NCBI GenBank assembly: GCA_024721245.1
Contig: CM045565.1
Coordinates: 6,634,001-6,698,000 of the forward strand
Reading direction: 5' to 3'
Source: Mitragyna speciosa
Lineage: Eukaryota; Streptophyta; Magnoliopsida; Gentianales; Rubiaceae
Length of the DNA: 64,000 nucleotides
The notes under the pieces were generated by a model. The model worked only from the letters and a program-made list of their open reading frames with translations. It searched no databases and was not told the DNA's origin. Positions 11,212 to 24,000 of the stretch are shown here, in pieces (within the stretch, counting starts at the first letter, position 1; every line of letters begins with the position of its first letter). A program made the translations under genes and the position numbers.

Positions 11212-11892
11212 ATTTGACAAAACTGAAGTATGAAATCTGAAATTTAAGTGTTGAAAATATTAAGTTGCTAAATTCATAAAGTTTTGTCTGTTTGATCATT
11301 AACTGAATGCACCAAATTTAAACATCTCATTTTATATATAATTATATTATCTTAAAAAGTTGAAATAATTCATTGATTATGCAAGAATGTATATGCTAGA
11401 ACACTTATAGGTGTGTGAGAGAGAGCTATGTATGGAGGGGGAAGAGAAAGGGGGAAAAAGGGAGAGTGTGTGTGTGTGTGATTGAGAGAATGCGTGTATT
11501 TGTGTTAAAGAGTGTGTGCGCACGTGTTGTGCATGTGAGAAAGAGTTTGTGTGTGTTATAAAAGAAAAGTTTATTTACTTACATATATGTGAGCGAAGAA
11601 ATATATGTGCGTGCTTGCAAGTGCAATTGTGTGTGTTGATATTGTGTATGCATGCACAAATGTGCTTGAGAGAGCACGTGTGCATTCGCGCATGTATGGT
11701 GGAGAGTAATATAATACTTATGTTAAAAATTCAATAAATTAAGTGAAAATGTTTCACTTAGAATTTTGAACACAAAATAAATAAGTGCTTAATGTATTAA
11801 GTGATGAAACTATTTTGTTATCAAAAGAACTAAATTCAAAAAGCTCTTAATTCATTAATTTTTAGCATTAAGTTAAGTTATCAGACACACTT
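11212..11892 (+). repeat. GT/GA-rich interspersed repeat, copy 1 (complete)
   Basis: The copy opens with ggaggcatttgacaaaactgaag and closes with gcattaagttaagttatcagacaca. The inside is dominated by degenerate tgtgtg and gagaga tracts at 11410-11700. A second copy follows directly at 11893, opening ggtggcgtttggtaaaactgaag, so the two form a tandem pair. The weakly inverted ends suggest an old hAT-like MITE, but no clean target duplication was found. Confidence 0.6.
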
Positions 11893-12136
11893 TAAGGTGG
11901 CGTTTGGTAAAACTGAAGTCTGAAGTCTGAAATATGAAATTTGAAATTTAAGTACTGAAAGTATTAAGTTGTTGAATTTATAAAGTTGTCCTTGTTTGAT
12001 AATTAATTAAATTTATGCATTGAATTTAAATATTTTACCTTATAAATATAAGTTTTTTTATCTATAAAAGTTGAAATAATTTATTGATAACATGTGTAAA
12101 AGTGTGTGCGTGCACTAGTGAAAGAATATGTGTGTA

Positions 12137-12185
<49 letters not shown>

Positions 12186-12443
12186 TTGTGCATTAGAGAA
12201 TGAATGTGTGTATGTGATATAAAGAAAGTTTATGTTATTGCATGTGTGAGGAAAAAAAGTATATTTGTGTGCTTATAAAGGTGATTGTGTGTGTGTTTGT
12301 CTGTGTTGAGTGTGTGTGTGTGTGAAAGGATATGTTTGTATATGTGTGTGTTTGGGTGAGTGTGTGAGAGTGTGTGTGTGAGGGAGTGAGAGTATATTAC
12401 ATGTATCGAAAATTCAGCAAATTAAGTGACAAATTTTCACTTA
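11893..12443 (+). repeat. GT/GA-rich interspersed repeat, copy 2, left part (split by the CACTA element)
   Basis: This stretch matches copy 1 from gtttggtaaaactgaagtctg through the microsatellite core to aaattaagtgacaaattttcactta, where the CACTA element begins. The homology resumes at 34180 after the element (ttaagtgttgtgtacaaa, then taagtaattaatgtattaagtg, then cattaatttttag near 34290). Copy 1 reads through the corresponding site without interruption and so serves as an empty-site reference. Within it (TG)n and (GA)n tracts occupy about 12120-12182. Confidence 0.75.
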
Positions 12444-12461
12444 CACTACAAGAAAAATCAT
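12444..12461 (+). repeat. left terminal inverted repeat of the CACTA element
   Basis: CACTACAAGAAAAATCAT matches the inverted right end at 34162-34179 over 18 positions with one mismatch (C against G at position 16). Confidence 0.93.
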
Positions 12462-12462
12462 C

Positions 12463-13310
12463 AACAGTGACAACAAAAGTCGTCACTGAAAATTACAAAG
12501 TCGTCACTAATATCTTTTATCGACAAGAAAAAAGTCGTCACTGAGTCGTCACTAAAGGCTCGTCACTAAATATAAATAGTGTCAAAAAAAAAGTCGTCAC
12601 TGTTTCAATGCCTTTTAGTGACAACATTTGTTGTCATTAATGACTTTTCCTATTGTGACAACTTTTTTGCTTGTCAGAAAAATTATAACCATTGTTGTCA
12701 CTACATGAATGTCTATTAGTGACGACAATTGTCGTCACTGTTATATTAGGCATTTATTGACAACTTATGTTGTCACTATACAAGGCCTTATCAGTGACGC
12801 CAATTGTCATCACTGTTACATTAGGCATTTATTGACAACTTATGTTGTCACTGTACATTCCCTTATCAGTGACGACAATTGTCGTCACTGTTACATTAGG
12901 TATTTATTGACAACTTATGTTGTCACTATACAAAGCCTTATCAGTGACGACAATTGTCGTCACTGTTACATTAGGCATTTATTGACAACTTGTGTTGTCA
13001 CTGTACATTCCCTTATCAGTGACGACAATTGTCGTCACTGTTACATTAGGCATTTATTGACAACTTGTGTTGTCACTGTACAAAGCCTTATCAGTGACGA
13101 CAATTGTCGTCACTGTTACATTAGCTATTTATTGACAACTTGTGTTGTCACTGTACATTCCCTTATCAGTGACGACAATTGTCGTCACTGTTACATTAGG
13201 CATTTATTGACAACTTGTGTTGTCACTAATGTTTTTATTAAATTTACTATTTAATATTCAATGACAAGAATTGTTGTCGCTAATAAACTCTTTAATGACA
13301 ACTTTGGTTG
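12463..13310. repeat. left subterminal repeat array of the CACTA element
   Basis: The array consists of repeated gtgacgac/gtcgtcac and gtgacaac/gttgtcac motifs. From about 12712 to 13240 it becomes a regular tandem array of seven 75-bp units. Each unit holds a perfect palindrome of the form TGACGACAATTGTCGTCA and an imperfect one built on tgacaactt(a/g)tgttgtca, separated by ttacattaggcatttat. Adjacent units alternate between ctatacaa(a/g)gcctta-type and ctgtacattccctta-type spacers, revealing a 150-bp higher-order repeat. Such arrays are the expected binding sites of the TNPA-class protein. Because 75 is a multiple of three, a spurious 181-codon open frame runs through the array. Confidence 0.92.
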
Positions 13311-16300
13311 CCAATAAAACAATTGGAATTGTAATTGTATGCAATGACATTTTTAATGACTTATTAATTTAATTGTCATTGTAATTATTATTTTGCACCT
13401 GACAAAAATCAATATATATATAATATCAAATCCCATAATCCTGTTACAATTATTGGATTGAATTTCAAGTCAATCACAATATAATCAATAACAATGTTTA
13501 TAAAGTAACCATCCTTTTCATTTTCCAAAATAATATTCAAAACTTTACAAAAAGCGTCTAACATACAAAAATCTACCCAAATACTCTGTAACATTACAAA
13601 ATAATCTTAAGTTAATTTACATATCTCAAAAATCTAATCTTCACAAAAGCAACTAAAGTGAGAAATAAAATATAACTTTAGATGTCCTTGTTGTCAACCA
13701 ACATATTCAAACTGTCTTCCTGTCAAATGAAGCTATTAGCACCACGAATCTTGTCACAACCTGCTTTCCACCTTCTCATTGAGAATTGAAGTCACTGCAT
13801 GGAGCTATGGAGCATTTATACCACTGCTCAACAACAAAATTCAAAATGAGACCTTATAAATTCAAAACCATTTAAAGAGGACAAGAAGGAAAAATAAGAC
13901 AAAATAAAAAAAATATAGTGATTGAAAATAATGTCAGGCCAATGTTGATGTTACTCCTTGAGAATTAACACCTTCAGAAAAAACCTGTCCAGCAATCCAA
14001 TAGAAAAAGAGACTCTAATAAAAAAAGTTAACGTGCAGCAATTTAATGCGTAAAGATTTCATGTCCTTTACTATAAGAATACGGTTAATCTGAAGTACAA
14101 CTCAAGTTGTAAATCGCACGTTCGAACAACATTTATTCATGCAAGTTAACTGTTGATAATGACCTTATAACTCGACATGATTATTTCATTAATTTTTATA
14201 AATTTTAAGTGAGTGAATGCCATTGAAATATTAATTTTAATCATTAATTAAGCTAAAATGGAAAAATTAAAAATATAATTTTTTTTGACATGTACTAAAA
14301 ACTTTTGTTTTTTTTTTTTAACACAATGGTTCCATCAGCTCCAATTTGTATTTCATAAACAACTTGTGCAACCATAGACTGAACTTATAAAAAAATTGCT
14401 TATGCTTGGATCACATGTGATGTAGTAATTGGAATTTGCAACCAATGTCAATTTTGCAAAGTCAAACAACACCGAAGTACATAATCTCCAAATTGAATGC
14501 AAAAGGTAGCATTTCCTTTTCAAACATTAGAAATATAAGCTAATTGCTTCTTGTACATGTGGCACAACCATCTGAATCCTAAAATTAACAAAAGACTATG
14601 GACTAGAGAGGAGAATTGATTCTTATTAAAGCTCAATCAACATATAGGAATAGATGGGCTGAAATTGTAAAATGTCTCAACGGAAGATACATATGGTATT
14701 GAGAGGCTTCTCTTCACTAGTGCAAAACTCAATCAGTATTATTGTTTCTCATGTGCATTATGATTTGAGATGGTTGTTAGCAACGTCTTTCTTTATTGGC
14801 AAGTGATTATTAAAGTTTTTTCTGTCAGTCATTATTAAATATACACCTTCACTGCTTGTGAAGTGTAGCAGTTTGTATGGAATTGCATTAATTTCCTTTG
14901 CAAGACTTGGATCAGAGTTGAACGTGTCTTCTCTCCCTCCCCCCTCTTAATATATATTTTTTTACCTTCCACTTGTCTAAAGAGATTAAAATTCTACCCA
15001 AGATATTTTTCCTTATCAATTTTCTTAGTACATGTCTATAACGGATCTACGAATATGCGAGGCATCAAACAAACTAAAGGGCATAACTAAAAACTCATGT
15101 TATAGGCCATGATCAGCATGTAGTCCAACGTGACAGAGCTATCCATCCCAAACTACGCAAGTCTCAACTTTTCTTTTAAAATCTATCAAAATTTTGGCAG
15201 CATCTCCCCTGTATTTTGAGCTTTTCCAAAAATTTCAAACCTGTGAAAAAAAACTCAACAACCCAACCATATCCAATATATGTACAAACCACAATCTACA
15301 CATCATCCAATTTGTCCAGTGACCCATCAACTCAATATCATGTTCAACCTCATGCATTATATGTGGTAACATACGTTATCGTAAGTTAATAAAATTTTCA
15401 TAATAAAATTTCACTCAATTTGTAAAATTATCATTCATTTTCATAACTTAAAGTGATAAATCATTTTACTAAACAAGAAAGATAATGCAGCATTAATTAT
15501 CTTCTCACTCAGAATTGGCAATGCAAGTGCCATGCGATTGAAGGTAACGTGCCAAATGCTGCAAGAATAAGACAATTCAATTGTTTGTGAAGTTTAATTA
15601 AAGATGTTAATCGCTTGATAATCATATCAACTCGTCAATGGAACCACATATAATTATTATTGCAAAACAGATTCATCACGCAAAGGATTCATCGTGGGGA
15701 AAGTACTGACTGCACAACACCATCCTCTGTGTTAAGTCTTTCTTAAACATGATGGCAAATGATTACCTGATTACAATTACTATTGCTCTCTATCCATGCA
15801 ATTTGGTTTAAATTTTTGTTATACTGCACACTAAACATGGTCAACATTAACAAATGAAAGTAGATCAGAGGGTTTTCTAATCCCAAAAGTTGGATTAGAT
15901 TGATTTGTTAGAGCGTTACATCTCGTTTAACTAACTTGTGCAATTAGTCATTACTACCAACAAAAATTCCGGGATCATGCATTTACAAGCCATAAATCTA
16001 ACTAACTGTCACATTAACCTTTCCTCTCTCTCTCTCTCTATTTTTTTTTTAATGTTATCCTCATGTCAACAACCTTCTTTTTTAAACCATATACCAAAAA
16101 GGTTAAAAATAATGAGATTGGTAAAGTACAATCGCTTTCATCAAAAATTTGTTTTATGGAGTCTACCAAAAGAAAATTTTGACACTATGAATTTATATAT
16201 CAAATTGTTTCCTTGATATTTTACTTCTCCAACTTGTATTATTTTTGTTATAAGTATCACCCCATCTTGTATTAGACCAATTTAAGAGACACTATCTAGT

Positions 16301-17002
16301 TAAACCTTTTTCTCAATTATTTAAAACCATCTTTTTTTTTAACCAATAAATAAATAAATAAATTAGCTATTCTCTACTACTTTTTCTTTTTCATTATTTA
16401 TAACGACCAAAAAAAGAAAAACTTATTCACAAAAGTAGCCTATGAGTTGATCCTATACTAATAAACATTGATCGACATAGACGAAAACATAGAACAAAAA
16501 AATGAGTATAAAAGAAACACATGATGATGCTATATAGACTGCTTCAATTCTCAAGAGTACTAATTTATCATTGTACTTTGGAGACTATATTGTCAATAAC
16601 CTCATGCTCCTCATCCAACCCCTTCTTAGAAGGGATAAAGACACAAAATGGGGTGAAATTTTTGGTCAATTTTATATGAAAATCAATTAATTGAGTTTAT
16701 TGTACCTCAATTTTCTTAAAAATAACAGTCAAATGCAGCTAGTTAAGGCCATCACCATCCTTATGATTCAAGAAATTCATCATCATTTACAATCTCCACC
16801 TTCACTTCAACGTTTCTAATTGATCATACTTCACACAGAGATGCAAAATAGAACCACAAGAACTAGATTCTAATGGCCATGCTTAAAAAAATGGAACCAC
16901 AAGAACTAGATTCAGATGGTGTCATAAGAACATATAACACAAAATCACAATATTCATAAAAAAATTGACACCACCACAACTCAACACTTTTTCACTTAAT
17001 GC
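13311..17002. other. AT-rich 3' flank inside the CACTA element, no gene recognised
   Basis: No coding region, inverted repeat or array stands out. The stretch lies between the left subterminal array and the 3' end of the TNPA-like gene, so it may contain that gene's 3' untranslated region. Short T-rich and CT-rich tracts occur near 14925-14960 and 16020-16050. Confidence 0.5.
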
Positions 17003-20000
17003 TTACCAGCTAGAAGATGCGTTGTCATTGAATGGCAATTGCAACCCGAGCTTTGCACTTACTGCTTCAAGGAAGCTGTTGGACTGCCTTTGTTGATTCT
17101 CAAGTTTCTCTATCAACTTTTGTTGAGCTTGAACTTGCACTTCCAAATCACAAGCCATTTTCTCTGCTTGTTCAGCTCTTTTCTCAGCGTTATCTGCTAT
17201 TTTCTCAGCATTATCAGCTCGTACTTTGAGGGATTCAATCTCTGCAAATTGCTCCACCATCATTGTTGCCTTGGAGACACCGCGACCACGTACGTGTCCA
17301 GGAATGTGGCCAATTAACTCCATGCATATATCCTCTTCACTTCTGCTTGAACCATTTTCTTGAGATTCGGTCAAGCACTCCTTCAACTTAATCTACATTA
17401 ATGTTTGCGATCATCTTGTTAGAACATAAATTGCAAATTATTATCTAATTGAATATTGCAAAAGTTATGTAAATAAAAGCTTAATAGAACTCACAGAGTT
17501 ACTTGCAGACACCTCATCAATCATTGCATTTTTCTTCCTACTAAAATGGGTCATTTCGTACAGCTCTATCGGTCCAATTATACGTCCTTCTTTTGCTTCC
17601 TAATATGTACAAAAAGTAAGAAACTGGATTGTGCATCATAAAATAAATAGATGTAGCACTTTACCCTTTCAGCCTTATGACGTAAGAATGACTTTGTTCC
17701 AGCTGTATGAGCTGATTTTTGCTTTGATCTATTGACCGCATTTCGTCTACTTATGGCCTACACTTAGCAAATGTAAGATTCTTAGTAATATAGCAAAGAT
17801 AGATAGTATTAATAATAAAAAGTGTGAATTATAAGCCATGATACCTGAAATTCTTCACTGCAGAAGTAATTGCAAAGATACACCCAATCTTCTTTTTCCA
17901 TTCGTGGAGGGCAATGTGACAAAGCTTCTTCCTTTGTCTTGAAACCCTTGAATAACTTGTGAAAATTGTGTCGCCTATTTCGATATTGAACGTTCAATTG
18001 CTTAAACAATGCTGGTTCAATATGGTCGCCTTCTTCATGAATGAAATTATTCTGCATATGAAAGCAAATTTTAGTTTGAATGAGAGAAATTGACAAATAT
18101 AATAAGCTGAAACTATTTTTGACTAAGCAAATTAATCAAAAAAGACAAATATTTCACCTACAAGGAGAAAGTAACTTACATTGGTCATTTTCAGCATTGC
18201 TTCCCGGTCTATTTTTGGAAGCTTTGCCCATTTTGGAGCTTGCCACTTGCCAAAGTTCCGAATCACACAAGATGCTTCTGAAATAAACTCCTGTGCACCT
18301 TCTCCAATCAATCTGCCACTTGTCTTTGAAATGTGAACTTTGACCTTTTCTCCAATCTTCTTCTTCTTAGCCAAAGAAATATTTCGAGTAGGTCCTCTTG
18401 CCCTCTTTAATGTTTTGGTGCCTAATAAAAATAGGATGCAAATTTTGTAAGTTTAATAGACACAAAAATTACACTTATTAAATATGTCATAGAGTAGTGA
18501 AAGAAAGTCTCATAACCATTGCTATTGTCATTTTGAACCGGTTCCACGACATCATTGCTGTTGCTGCCACACGATATGAAATGGTCAGATCCTTCATTTT
18601 GTGGGGAAGGATTAGCGTGACCTTCAACTTCAACACTCGTGGGTGTTGTCTGCCTATCCCCTTGTGCTCTTGTAGTAGCTCCATTAGTTGTTGGCTCATC
18701 CCCTTGTGCTATTGTATGAGCTCCATTAGTCGTTGAATTTGGTTCCTATTATGCAAAGATAAATGATATAAACATGAATTAGAACATAAATGCTTCTCAA
18801 ATTGAGGCGACAGTTAGTACATAAACTATTCATTTTTATAGTTGTTAAGCAATCATTTAATTTTCAATAATGACCCTATCATTATGGCAGCAAAAGCAGC
18901 CTTTTTTCATTTAATTACCAAGTACCAACCTCGGTTTCAGGAAATAGACGCATTTGAATTGTTCTTTTTCGTCCCAAGCCTAATGCCGAGCCTACACATG
19001 TGTTTGATGCACCAACCTGTACCAACGACATTGCTTATACATAATGTTGGTAAATGAATACATGCTATTCAACAAAATAATGCACAACAGTCCCAATCCA
19101 CAAATATGGGAAATTGCTACAATTAACAATGTGTTTAAAGAAAATATAGGAGCAAGATAGTTCGTGAAAACATTTTCTAACCAAATTTAAGCGATGTGCA
19201 AGACAAAAGCACATTGATAACTATATTTGTACTTTATATTTACCAATAATTAGTTGATTCAAATTATTCGTGGAGAAGTGGTGTGCCTAACAAAAAAAAG
19301 TGTACTACATTTGTCGTAGTCCAAAGAACATCTCATTTACAAAAGCAACAAAAGCCAATCAAGTACTGAGAATGATATGTTTATAAATGGTTCCCCACTT
19401 GTACATAGTTTACATACGAGGGACAAGATCATGGGGCACGCAGATAGTGGAATAATAATTAGACACACTACTGAGTTAAAACTAATCATCATTTCCCAAA
19501 AAAGTGCATGCAAATATGCCTATGGAGTCACAATCCTATGTCGAGGTTTGAAAAATTAAAAAAATCCAGTTGAATTTCCATAGTTGCTTTCTTAGTAGCA
19601 TTAGAACTTAATTCTTCAACTTCTAATGCTATTAAGCAAACTAACTCATGGAAGCTTAATAGCATTAGAACTTGAAGAATTAAGAAACGTTACTCCTACC
19701 CTTGGAAGTCTTGATTCAATTTTCTTAACTATTTTCAGCTATGAATTCAAAACAAAATTTTTTGGACCATTTTCAATGTAGAAGATAATGATAAAATATG
19801 TAGAGGAAGAACTGCGTTACAGTTTTTATGGTGCATTGTTTTCTTTATTTATAAAGGCAATAGTATTACTCAACTTACATATGCTTTTATGTAGCTTTTT
19901 GATACAACATACCATAGCCTATTATAGCCTTTTTACAACACCTAAGACATCATTAATGCCTTTATATTGTAGAAGGATCATTAAAGTCCACTAGACCGTC

Positions 20001-20207
20001 ATGCACATCTATGCAATCAATTTGTCCCATATGTTTATATTTTCAACTTAAGCAACACTGAAATCATAAACGTGTTATTAATCTACCATAACCTCATCAC
20101 GTGATAATGAATTAATCATCTTTCAACAAACTCTATTCTCAAACATCATTTTTTCAATTTTGTGCTTCTTTTGTTGTTATAAATAGAGAGAGAGAGAGAG
20201 AGGGAAG

Positions 20208-20251
<44 letters not shown>

Positions 20252-20875
20252 AGCAATGCTACAACTCGACCCTAGTGATTACTAGAATGGACTAAATTTC
20301 ACGCTATCATGAAGATGTTTTTAATGTTATTTATCTTTCATCCTGAATAAAATTTTCAAAAACCAATTTTGTTCCATGTCCAAAATCAACATTTCTCATA
20401 GTGACTTAACTATGACCATTTTTAATGAATTGTTGATTATATGTAATTTATTATTAGGAACTTCTGTTAGCAATTGTAAGAGCTATCATTCTGCGAACAT
20501 AAATAATAATGTATTCTTTGTAATACATATGTCATGTCTTACTATAACTAATTCTAGTAAAAAGCCTCTAAATACCTGACTAGCTGAATTCAATTTGGGT
20601 TGAAGTGACATTGATGCCGATGCACCTTCAGACGAGGGTCCTGCTCTAGTGCCCGTAGTGGTCAGTACATTACCTTTTGTTGCACCAACTTGCTACAAGA
20701 ACAAAACAAACAATTATTCATGAAATCCATGCATATTCAAGTAAGTAGAAATGTATTCAAACTCTATTTTCAATACCTTATCAGCTGCATTAGATTTGCA
20801 TTGTTGTGAACCTGATGTGATTATACCTCCACTTAGTCGCGTGTGGGCATATCCTTTTTTCCCAGGTCCAGCCAT
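17003..20875 (-). CDS. TNPA-like protein of the CACTA element (plant Transposase_24 / Ptta-En/Spm type)
   Basis: Nine exons can be traced with GT-AG borders: 20875-20777, 20692-20576, 19016-18930, 18745-18517, 18421-18180, 18051-17845, 17757-17665, 17599-17495 and 17392-17003. Their lengths sum to 1569 nt, one open frame of 522 codons plus stop. The N-terminal part is low-complexity (Gly, Ser, Thr, Asn). Exon 5 has RARGPTRNI, KKKKIGEKVKV and GEGAQEF; exon 6 has FKQLNVQYRNRRHNFHKLF and EKEDWVYLCNYFCSEEFQ; exon 7 has RRNAVNRSKQKSAHTAGTKS. These are the hallmarks of Transposase_24. The C-terminus has a coiled coil with repeated (A)EKxADNAEKRAEQAE. It presumably binds the subterminal palindromes and cooperates with TNPD. 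Exon 2 is followed by a 1.56-kb intron with a GA microsatellite. Splicing is inferred by eye. Confidence 0.85.
20186..20248 (+). repeat. GA microsatellite in the second intron of the TNPA-like gene
   Basis: Two (GA)n blocks separated by ggaaggggt. Confidence 0.9.
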
Positions 20876-21060
20876 CTGCCATCAGAATAAGGAAAAAAAA
20901 TATTAGATGATATGCATAGTGAATGTCATAAATTGACACTTTGCTAGAGGCATAATATTGAAAATCAAACTATTCAAAAATTTGTGCAAGAAAGTATGAC
21001 AAACCAGCAGTTATGCAGAAAGAAGATCTTCATTACAACTGTTATTTTTAAAGCACATGT

Positions 21061-24000
21061 TCAGTCAGAATCATAGTCATCACTTTCAATTATATCTTCA
21101 TCTTTATCTTCATCACTCAAAAATTGCTCAATGTCTTCATCATCAATGAAATCATCATCTATTTCTTGTGCACTTTTGGAAGAATTTTTGGAAATTAAAA
21201 TAGTAGCTTCAATCCTCTCATCTGCTAATGCATCCTCTCGTCTTAAAGAGTGCAATTCATCATTTTCTTGCACACCTATCAAATCTTCAACATCATCTTC
21301 TTGATAAGCTTCATCATCACCAACCACATCATCTTCACTTTTCTCAAGCACATCATATGATGCACGAGGATTGACCACCTCTACTATATGCCAATGACCA
21401 CCAAGTTTCATATCCTTGAGATAAAAAACTTGTGCAGCTTGGGATGACAATATATATGGCTGGTCGGTGTACCATTTCTTTGACACATTAATGCTAGTGA
21501 CATTCCATTGTTTGTCAAATCTGATTCCTGAACTGTTTTTCAAATCCCACCAGTCACATTTGAACAATATCACACGATTTTGACTAAGTGGGTATTCCAC
21601 CTCTAATATATCAGTGACTATACCGTAGAAACTTATCTCATCATTATCATGCTCCCCCTTAACCATAANNNNNNNNNNNNNNNNNNNNNNNNNNNNNNNN
21701 NNNNNNNNNNNNNNNNNNNNNNNNNNNNNNNNNNNNNNNNNNNNNNNNNNNNNNNNNNNNNNNNNNNNGTTCATCATTGCATTCTCCAAGTACATGTAAT
21801 TGAGAAACCTATGTCAAATAAGAATCAAACTAGTGATTTTTAACCAAATTACGAGTTTTATAACAATAGATAAATTTATGTTATGCTTATTATATACTTA
21901 CGCGCTCTTCAAACCATTTTGGAAATTCTAAATCATGTAGCTGTTGGACATTGGGTACGTTTTGCTTTTGAAGAATTTCCATATGTTCCCTATACAAACA
22001 ATATTAGTTCATTATGCATAGCTTATAATTAAAGGATATGAAAATAAAAAAAATGAAACTTCGAATATGTCAGCATATAAAGGTCGCCTACCTTATGTAC
22101 TCATCTATCTCTTCACAATTTTTTAAGATGTATAGGTGAACCATTTTCAATTCAGCGTCATCCATATAACCAAACATTGTTGCTCCAAAAGGTCGAGCAA
22201 CACCTGAAAAAACTAGATAACTCTCCTGAGGTTTCAACCCTCTCTGTATTTCGTTCCACATGATTAAACCGAGTTGGAACATTTCGTAAGTACATGGAAA
22301 TGAATGTAAGACATTCATCATCCAAGTAACGCTCTGCAATGCACCCTTCTGGTCGAGCCCTATTATGCACATATCGTTTGTATTGACCCATTTTCCTATG
22401 TTCAAAAAATTAAGTCAATTATATTAAATTTTATAATATCTTGTCTAATAAAATCAAAGAACTATTTAAAAAAAGAAATATTTACCTCTCAAATGGAAAC
22501 ATCCATCGGTATTGTATTGGTCCACCAATCTTTGCTTCAGCAGGTAAATGGACCATTAAATGGACCATTATGTCAAAAAAAGAGGGAGGAAATATTCTTT
22601 CAAGTTTGCATAGTATTAAAGCAATATTCTTCTCTTGTATTTCCAGCTCATCCAAATGTAGAGTTCTACAGCAAATTTTTCTAAAAAAATTGCTGAGCTC
22701 TACTAATGTTTGCGAAACCTCCTTTGGTAGCATGCCTCGTATTGCCAATGGAAGTAATCGCTGTAAGAATACATGATAATCATGACTCTTCATGCCTGAA
22801 ATTTGATTTTGAGTTGTCTTAACACAACGAGTTATATTGGAGGCAAATCCGTCTGGAAATTTAATTGAGCTTAAAAATTGACATAATTTTTGCTTTTCCT
22901 CACGAGATAAAGTATAGCACGCAGCTGGCATTATGTACGAATCACCATCTTGTTGGAGATGCAAATCCTCTCTTATGCCCATTTCCTTCAAATCCCTTCT
23001 AGCATTTAAATTGTCCTTGTTTTTGTCACCCGTGCTCATTAATGTTGCCAATAAACTTTCAGACACATTCTTCACAACATGCATAACATCCAAGTTGTGG
23101 CGAATTTTGTTAGTACTCCAATATGGTAGTTCAAAAAATATGCTTATCTTCAACCAATTTATACCACTCTCCTTGCGTTTTCTTTTCTTCCGTTTAAGCA
23201 CATCAAGTGCCTTTCCAAACTCAACCTGTTCATTATCCCGAAGCTGTTGCAATATTTCTTCGCCAGACAAAATTTCAACAGGCTGTCTAAGATCTCTCTC
23301 ACCATTAAAAGCCTTCTTTTCTCTTCGCCATTTATGATCAGGGGGCAAAAATCGACGATGTCCCATGTAACAACACTTATTTCCATGTTTTAAATACACA
23401 CTACTAGTGTCATATAAACAAATAGGACATGCATCATATCCTTTTGTACTCCACCCTGACAGATAGGCATACGCTGGAAAATCACTAATCGTCCAAAGAA
23501 GGGCTGCACGTAAAAGAAACATCTCTCCAATTGAAGCATCATATGTCTCAATACCTGGGGACCATAACTCATTCAACTCATCGATTAGAGGTCGAAAAAA
23601 AATATCAATATCATTTCCAGGGCATTTAGGACCAGGAATAATCATTGACAACAGGAAAAAAGGATCCTTCAAACATTTCCAAGGTGGCAAATTATAAGGA
23701 ACAAGTATCACAGGCCATATGCTATATGCATTATTCATATTTCCAAAGGGATTAAAACCATCACTTGCAAGTCCCAACCTCACATTTCGTGCATCAGCAG
23801 CAAAACATTCATTGGTTTTGTCAAATTCTTTCCAAGCTACTGAATCAGCTGGGTGGCTCATAGTGTTGCCATCATCTACTCGTCTATCCTTATGCCACCT
23901 CATATCCTGTGCAATATCCTTATTAACAAAGAGTCGTTGTAGTCTCGGTTTCAATGGAAAATACCGCATCACCTTCTTAGGAATTTTAGATCCATGAGAC

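Noticed and set aside
12709..13254. 181-codon open frame with 25-residue repeats
   Set aside because: It is the translation of the 75-bp subterminal tandem array; the frame stays open only because the unit length is divisible by three.
12463..13310. CRISPR-like or satellite array
   Set aside because: Palindromic repeats with regular spacing, but unit and spacer are both repeated, and the array sits just inside a CACTA terminus of a plant element.
22933..23997. Plus-strand open frames opposite the transposase
   Set aside because: Antisense shadows of the TNPD exon, with no protein-like motifs.
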